The position numbers and the translations under genes were made by a program. Under the pieces are notes generated by a model. It had not been told where the DNA came from and made no database searches. It saw nothing but the letters and a program-made list of their open reading frames with translations. DNA of 9,899 nucleotides, from positions 1 through 9,899 of the forward strand of contig DMUR01000114.1 of assembly GCA_003476885.1 (NCBI GenBank), in the 5' to 3' direction. This document shows positions 7,316-9,899 of the stretch, piece after piece; position 1 is the first letter of the stretch, and each line of letters starts with the position of its first letter. The DNA is from Chloroflexota bacterium. GTDB taxonomy: Bacteria > Chloroflexota > Limnocylindria > Limnocylindrales > Limnocylindraceae.

Positions 7316-8283
7316 GCGCGAGAGCGTAGCACCGCCCCTTCACAGACCCTCCAACGCCCTCCTCGCTGCTCAGCGAGGCCCTGGAGCGCCAGCAGGGTCA
7401 GCGCGCTCGGGAGCGCCCCCTCCACCCCTTCGCTCACCCCGAGCAGGTCCCCCTCAGTGAGCCCCGCCGCGCCAGCACGGCCGAGGGCGTGAAGGATCAA
7501 ACCGCGCAACCCGCCGGGTGTTGGCGCTGCTGCTGGAAGCGTGTCCTGAGGTGCACGGACGGTTCTGTCTTCGCGCAACGACGCCGCACAGACACGGAGC
7601 CACGCTCGTAGCCCCTGATCGTCGACCAGCAGCTGCGGTGGGAGCACATCAGGAGGGAGAAGGGTGGGTTCTTCAGCACGTGCGAGCCAGGAGAGGCCGC
7701 CCACAGCGCTCTTCGCACCGTACGGCGCCGTGACGAAGGCAAGCGGGAGACCGAATTCAGATGCGGCCTCAGCGGTGATGAGGGCCCCGCTCCCCTCGGG
7801 TGCTTCAACCACGATCATGCCGTCGGTGAGCGCCGCGAGGAGGCTGTTACGGGCGACAAAACTCCATGCTGCGGGCGGAGTTCCGGGCGGCCGATCGGAA
7901 ATCAGCGCGCCCGCGCTCATTATCTGGTCGCCGAGCCGCCGTGCTCCCTGACGCAGCCCCCCAGGTGCCGGACTCGGCAACACCCCAATCGTTCTCCCGC
8001 CAGCGCTGAGTGCCGCTTCATGCGCCGCCTCGTCAATCCCGCGCGCCGCGCCACTCACCACAACCCACCCCTCAGCCACGCAGGTCGCTGCGATCGTGCG
8101 GGCGGATGCAAGTCCGTGTGCACTTGGCTGGCGAGTCCCCACAATGCCAATCGCAGGGAGCGCTAACACCGAAGGGTCGCCGTGCACCCAGAGTGGGCGG
8201 CGGCGGTCTCTGTCTGGGCTGAGGCCGAGTGGAATCTGGCGGCGAAGCGGAATCTCTGCGTCACCTGGCAGGATCTTCCGCAT
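7312..8283 (-). CDS. dprA: DNA processing protein DprA-like, divergent
   Basis: DprA binds single-stranded DNA entering by natural transformation and loads RecA. This copy is 323 residues. A short N-terminal segment lacks a clear SAM/HhH domain but has PLWVHGDPSVL (30-40), matching the family's LYxxGDxxLL. The Rossmann-like (SLOG) core follows: GIVGTR (46-51), SGAARGIDEAAHEAAL (77-92), GRTIGVLP (96-103), GALISDRPPG (125-134), ARNSLLAAL (144-152), VVEAPEGSGALITAEAA (158-174). A winged-helix-like C-terminus spans about 255-315. Several core motifs are altered: no YPxxN after GVLP, RNS for RNR, and no PGxxxxxxGxNxLI block. The start used is the ATG that shares one base with the comM stop (TGATG). 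The frame stays open for 28 more codons upstream, but those lie inside comM. Position between comM and topA is the common dprA context, which supports the name despite divergence. Confidence 0.87.
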   Translation of the reverse strand: MRKILPGDAEIPLRRQIPLGLSPDRDRRRPLWVHGDPSVLALPAIGIVGTRQPSAHGLASARTIAATCVAEGWVVVSGAARGIDEAAHEAALSAGGRTIGVLPSPAPGGLRQGARRLGDQIMSAGALISDRPPGTPPAAWSFVARNSLLAALTDGMIVVEAPEGSGALITAEAASEFGLPLAFVTAPYGAKSAVGGLSWLARAEEPTLLPPDVLPPQLLVDDQGLRAWLRVCAASLREDRTVRAPQDTLPAAAPTPGGLRGLILHALGRAGAAGLTEGDLLGVSEGVEGALPSALTLLALQGLAEQRGGRWRVCEGAVLRSRA

Positions 8284-9746
8284 CAGCGAGCACCAAGAAA
8301 GTGCAGCGCCTCGGCAAGTTCCGACTCGCCAAACGACTCCCGGCCGCCCAACAGACCTGTGACACAAGCGATCGTTGCGAGATGTTCCCAGCCGCGTCCA
8401 CTGATTCGATCCGTGTGCCCGCGTGCGTATGCGCGCAGAAGCATCGGGTCAACTCGTTTGGAGGTCTCTCCTTCCGCTGGCAGCGCAGCACGCGCCGTGG
8501 CAACTACCTCCCGTGCAGCTGCAGTTGTAAGGTTCCCTGTCGGGAGGGTGCTGATCGGAGTGACCGGGCGGCCGAGTCGAATACGTAACGCAAAGCGATC
8601 ACGAATCGGCGCCGAGAGCGATAGGCTGCCGTGACGTCGTGCGCGGGGCGTGCAGAGACACGATCCGTCTAACGAATCTAGTTCGCCGCATCCGCACGGA
8701 TTTCCTGTTGCAACAAGAAGTGCCGCTGCAGGAAACTGCTCTGATCGCCCAGCACGCGAGAGGCGAACCACCTGGCGCTCTAGCGGTTCACGAAGCGCCT
8801 CAAGCGTGTCACGACGAAACTCCCCGATCTCGTCAAGAATGAGCAGGCCTCGGTGCGCCCAAGTGAGTTCTCCTGGTGTCATCCGTGGGCCACCTCCAAT
8901 CAAACCTGCGACCGTGAGATCGTGATGCGGTGTGCGCAGCGGGGGTCGCGGTACTGGGGAGCGGCGACCCGCTGCTGAAGCGATTGCACCAACCTCGGTC
9001 GCCTCAGCGCTCGTGAGATCTGGCAGGATGCCGTGAAGCGTATGCGCCAACATCGACTTCCCAACACCCGGAGGCCCCTCAAGCAACAGTGGGAGGCGTC
9101 CGATCGCACTGATTAACAGCGCGCGCGTTGCCATTGGCTGACCACGAATTGAAGAGAGATCGGGCGCGAGAACACGATCCTCTTGGCTGTGCAGGTCAGC
9201 CACACCGCTGGATGCTGGCATCCGGTGGACAACTGGCGCAGCGCCGTGAAGTAAATCCACCGCCTCCCTCAGGGTCGCAACACCGTGTGCTGAAACCCCA
9301 GCATGCGCACCGAGCTGCACCGCGGTCTCCACTGGAAGGAGGAGGGTGCGCTCGTGATGTGCCACGAGTGGGAGGGCAAGCGGTAGCGCGCCCGGTACGT
9401 CGCGAACCCTCCCATCAAGCGCGAGCTCTCCGAGCGCGGCAATCTGCCGACTCGCGAGGCGCAGTTGACCGCTCGCCGCAAGGATTCCGAGTGCAATCGC
9501 AAGGTCAAAGGAGCCACCACTCTTTCGAAGATCGGCGGGGGCGAGATTTACGGTGATTCGGCGTGCCGGCCAGGTGAATCCTGAGGAGCGGATGGCCGAA
9601 CGGATCCGTTCGCGTGCTTCGCCAACCGCGGCATCTGGGAGCCCAACAATGCGTACCGCAGGGATCCCTGTGGCAACGTCAACCTCCACCTCAACGGGGG
9701 CACCGCGGATCCCAACGAGGGTGCTACTTGCAATGGAGAGTGGCAT
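8283..9746 (-). CDS. comM: ComM/YifB-family AAA+ ATPase (Mg-chelatase-like competence helicase)
   Basis: ComM is a hexameric AAA+ helicase that extends branch migration when transformed DNA is integrated. The product is 487 residues from this start. A Lon-like N-terminal domain (about 1-165) contains VGLPDAAVGEARERIRSA and NLAPADLRKSGGSFDLAIALGIL (67-89). The ATPase core has IRGQ (200-203), Walker A GPPGVGKSM (224-232, Lys230), the signature PHHDLTVAGLIGGGPRMTPGEL (from 273), Walker B LLILDE (301-306), the zinc-type cysteines C351, C353, C363 and C365 in NPCGCG...CLC, and the arginine-bearing DRF (383-385). The C-terminal domain (about 420-487) includes SGRGWEHLATIA. The ATG at 9746 was chosen because it is preceded by AGGA at seven bases and because MPLSIASSTLVGI matches the usual family N-terminus; an in-frame ATG at 9761 lacks a ribosome site. 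It is the first gene of the overlapping set. Confidence 0.95.
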   Translation of the reverse strand: MPLSIASSTLVGIRGAPVEVEVDVATGIPAVRIVGLPDAAVGEARERIRSAIRSSGFTWPARRITVNLAPADLRKSGGSFDLAIALGILAASGQLRLASRQIAALGELALDGRVRDVPGALPLALPLVAHHERTLLLPVETAVQLGAHAGVSAHGVATLREAVDLLHGAAPVVHRMPASSGVADLHSQEDRVLAPDLSSIRGQPMATRALLISAIGRLPLLLEGPPGVGKSMLAHTLHGILPDLTSAEATEVGAIASAAGRRSPVPRPPLRTPHHDLTVAGLIGGGPRMTPGELTWAHRGLLILDEIGEFRRDTLEALREPLERQVVRLSRAGRSEQFPAAALLVATGNPCGCGELDSLDGSCLCTPRARRHGSLSLSAPIRDRFALRIRLGRPVTPISTLPTGNLTTAAAREVVATARAALPAEGETSKRVDPMLLRAYARGHTDRISGRGWEHLATIACVTGLLGGRESFGESELAEALHFLGAR

Positions 9747-9753
9747 CGCGCCA

Positions 9754-9757
9754 TCCT
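9754..9757 (-). promoter_or_regulatory. ribosome binding site of comM
   Basis: AGGA on the minus strand sits seven bases before the ATG at 9746. It decides between this start and the in-frame ATG five codons upstream, before which there is only pyrimidine-rich sequence. Confidence 0.55.
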
Positions 9758-9764
9758 GCATACG

Positions 9765-9791
9765 AAGAGGTACGCGCCGCGTACCAAGAGG
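9765..9791. repeat. AAGAGG direct repeat, 21-bp spacing, flanking the dyad
   Basis: AAGAGG occurs at 9765-9770 and again at 9786-9791, exactly 21 bp apart, which is about two helical turns. The first copy overlaps the left end of the dyad by two bases and the second abuts its right end. The symmetry may mark a protein-binding site, or be chance in a short gap. Confidence 0.35.
9769..9785. promoter_or_regulatory. perfect 17-bp dyad upstream of comM (putative operator or hairpin)
   Basis: GGTACGCG-C-CGCGTACC is a perfect inverted repeat with 8-base arms about one central base; as RNA it could fold as seven pairs closing a three-base loop. It lies between the stop of the upstream gene and the comM start, the only non-coding gap here. 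No U-rich tract follows on the minus strand, so a classic rho-independent terminator is not supported. No convincing -35/-10 pair was seen in the gap. A regulator site or transcript hairpin controlling the comM-murE set is possible; no named regulator is claimed. Confidence 0.45.
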
Positions 9792-9794
9792 CGT

Positions 9795-9899
9795 TTACGT
9801 CGCCAGCGCCTCAATGTGTGAGATGAGCGCCGCCGACCAGCCCTCAAGCTCGTCTGCGCGGGCCACCGCCTCCTCCAGGGGTACGAGCGCACCAGCGAG
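9795..9899 (-). CDS. 3' end of an unidentified gene (C-terminal 34 residues)
   Basis: The minus-strand frame is open from the right edge to a TAA at 9797-9795, giving a C-terminal peptide beginning LAGALVPLEEAVARAD and ending ALISHIEALAT. It looks amphipathic and alpha-helical, with the same G/C-rich third positions as the genes that follow, so it is probably the end of a real protein. I do not recognise the family from so little sequence. It ends about 48 bases before comM, the only junction in the window that is not overlapping, so it may or may not belong to the same transcript. Confidence 0.55.
   Translation of the reverse strand, partial: LAGALVPLEEAVARADELEGWSAALISHIEALAT

Noticed and set aside
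8284..8367. A longer dprA reading frame starting 28 codons upstream
   Set aside because: It would lie inside the 3' end of comM, the added residues do not resemble a DprA N-terminus, and the ATG at the comM stop fits the TGATG pattern seen elsewhere in the unit.
7312..9746. The SLOG-type DprA and AAA+ ComM pair as a novel defence system
   Set aside because: Both have standard family architecture and sit in their usual transformation-gene neighbourhood; no effector or toxin-like gene accompanies them.
9762..9794. The dyad before comM as a rho-independent terminator of the upstream gene
   Set aside because: No run of T follows the hairpin on the transcribed strand, so the usual terminator signature is absent.

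Overview
This is a high-GC bacterial chromosome segment in which every convincing gene lies on the minus strand. Read in the direction of transcription (high to low coordinates) it holds: the 3' end of an unidentified gene, comM, dprA, topA, xerC/D, murJ, a FemAB/FemX-like gene, and the 5' two-thirds of murE, which runs off the left edge. No tRNA, rRNA, CRISPR array, insertion sequence or prophage gene was found. No stretch over 300 bases is without a gene; the only intergenic gap is about 48 bases, between the upstream gene and comM.

The seven genes from comM to murE are packed with overlaps at every junction. TGATG (1 base shared) occurs at comM/dprA and topA/xerC. ATGA or GTGA (4 bases shared) occurs at dprA/topA, xerC/murJ, murJ/fem and fem/murE. 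This implies one polycistronic unit with translational coupling, about 9.7 kb visible and continuing to the left. Its first half handles DNA: ComM and DprA process DNA taken up in natural transformation, TopA relaxes negative supercoils, and XerC/D resolves chromosome dimers. Its second half handles the cell wall: MurJ flips lipid II, the Fem-like protein probably adds bridge amino acids to the stem peptide, and MurE adds the third stem residue. The joining of these two modules is the most distinctive feature of the layout.

The organism makes peptidoglycan, probably with an interpeptide bridge or branch, and has transformation-type genes. The gene order, the Fem homologue and the MurJ sequence type would suit Chloroflexota or another high-GC, largely monoderm lineage. 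That assignment is a low-confidence inference from family knowledge.

I found no clear evidence of an undescribed system. The points worth a second look are a perfect 17-bp dyad flanked by a 21-bp-spaced direct repeat just upstream of comM, a DprA that has lost several family motifs, a MurJ lacking two arginines essential in E. coli, a basic insertion and an altered zinc ribbon in TopA, and a cluster of GCGATCGC octamers in murE.
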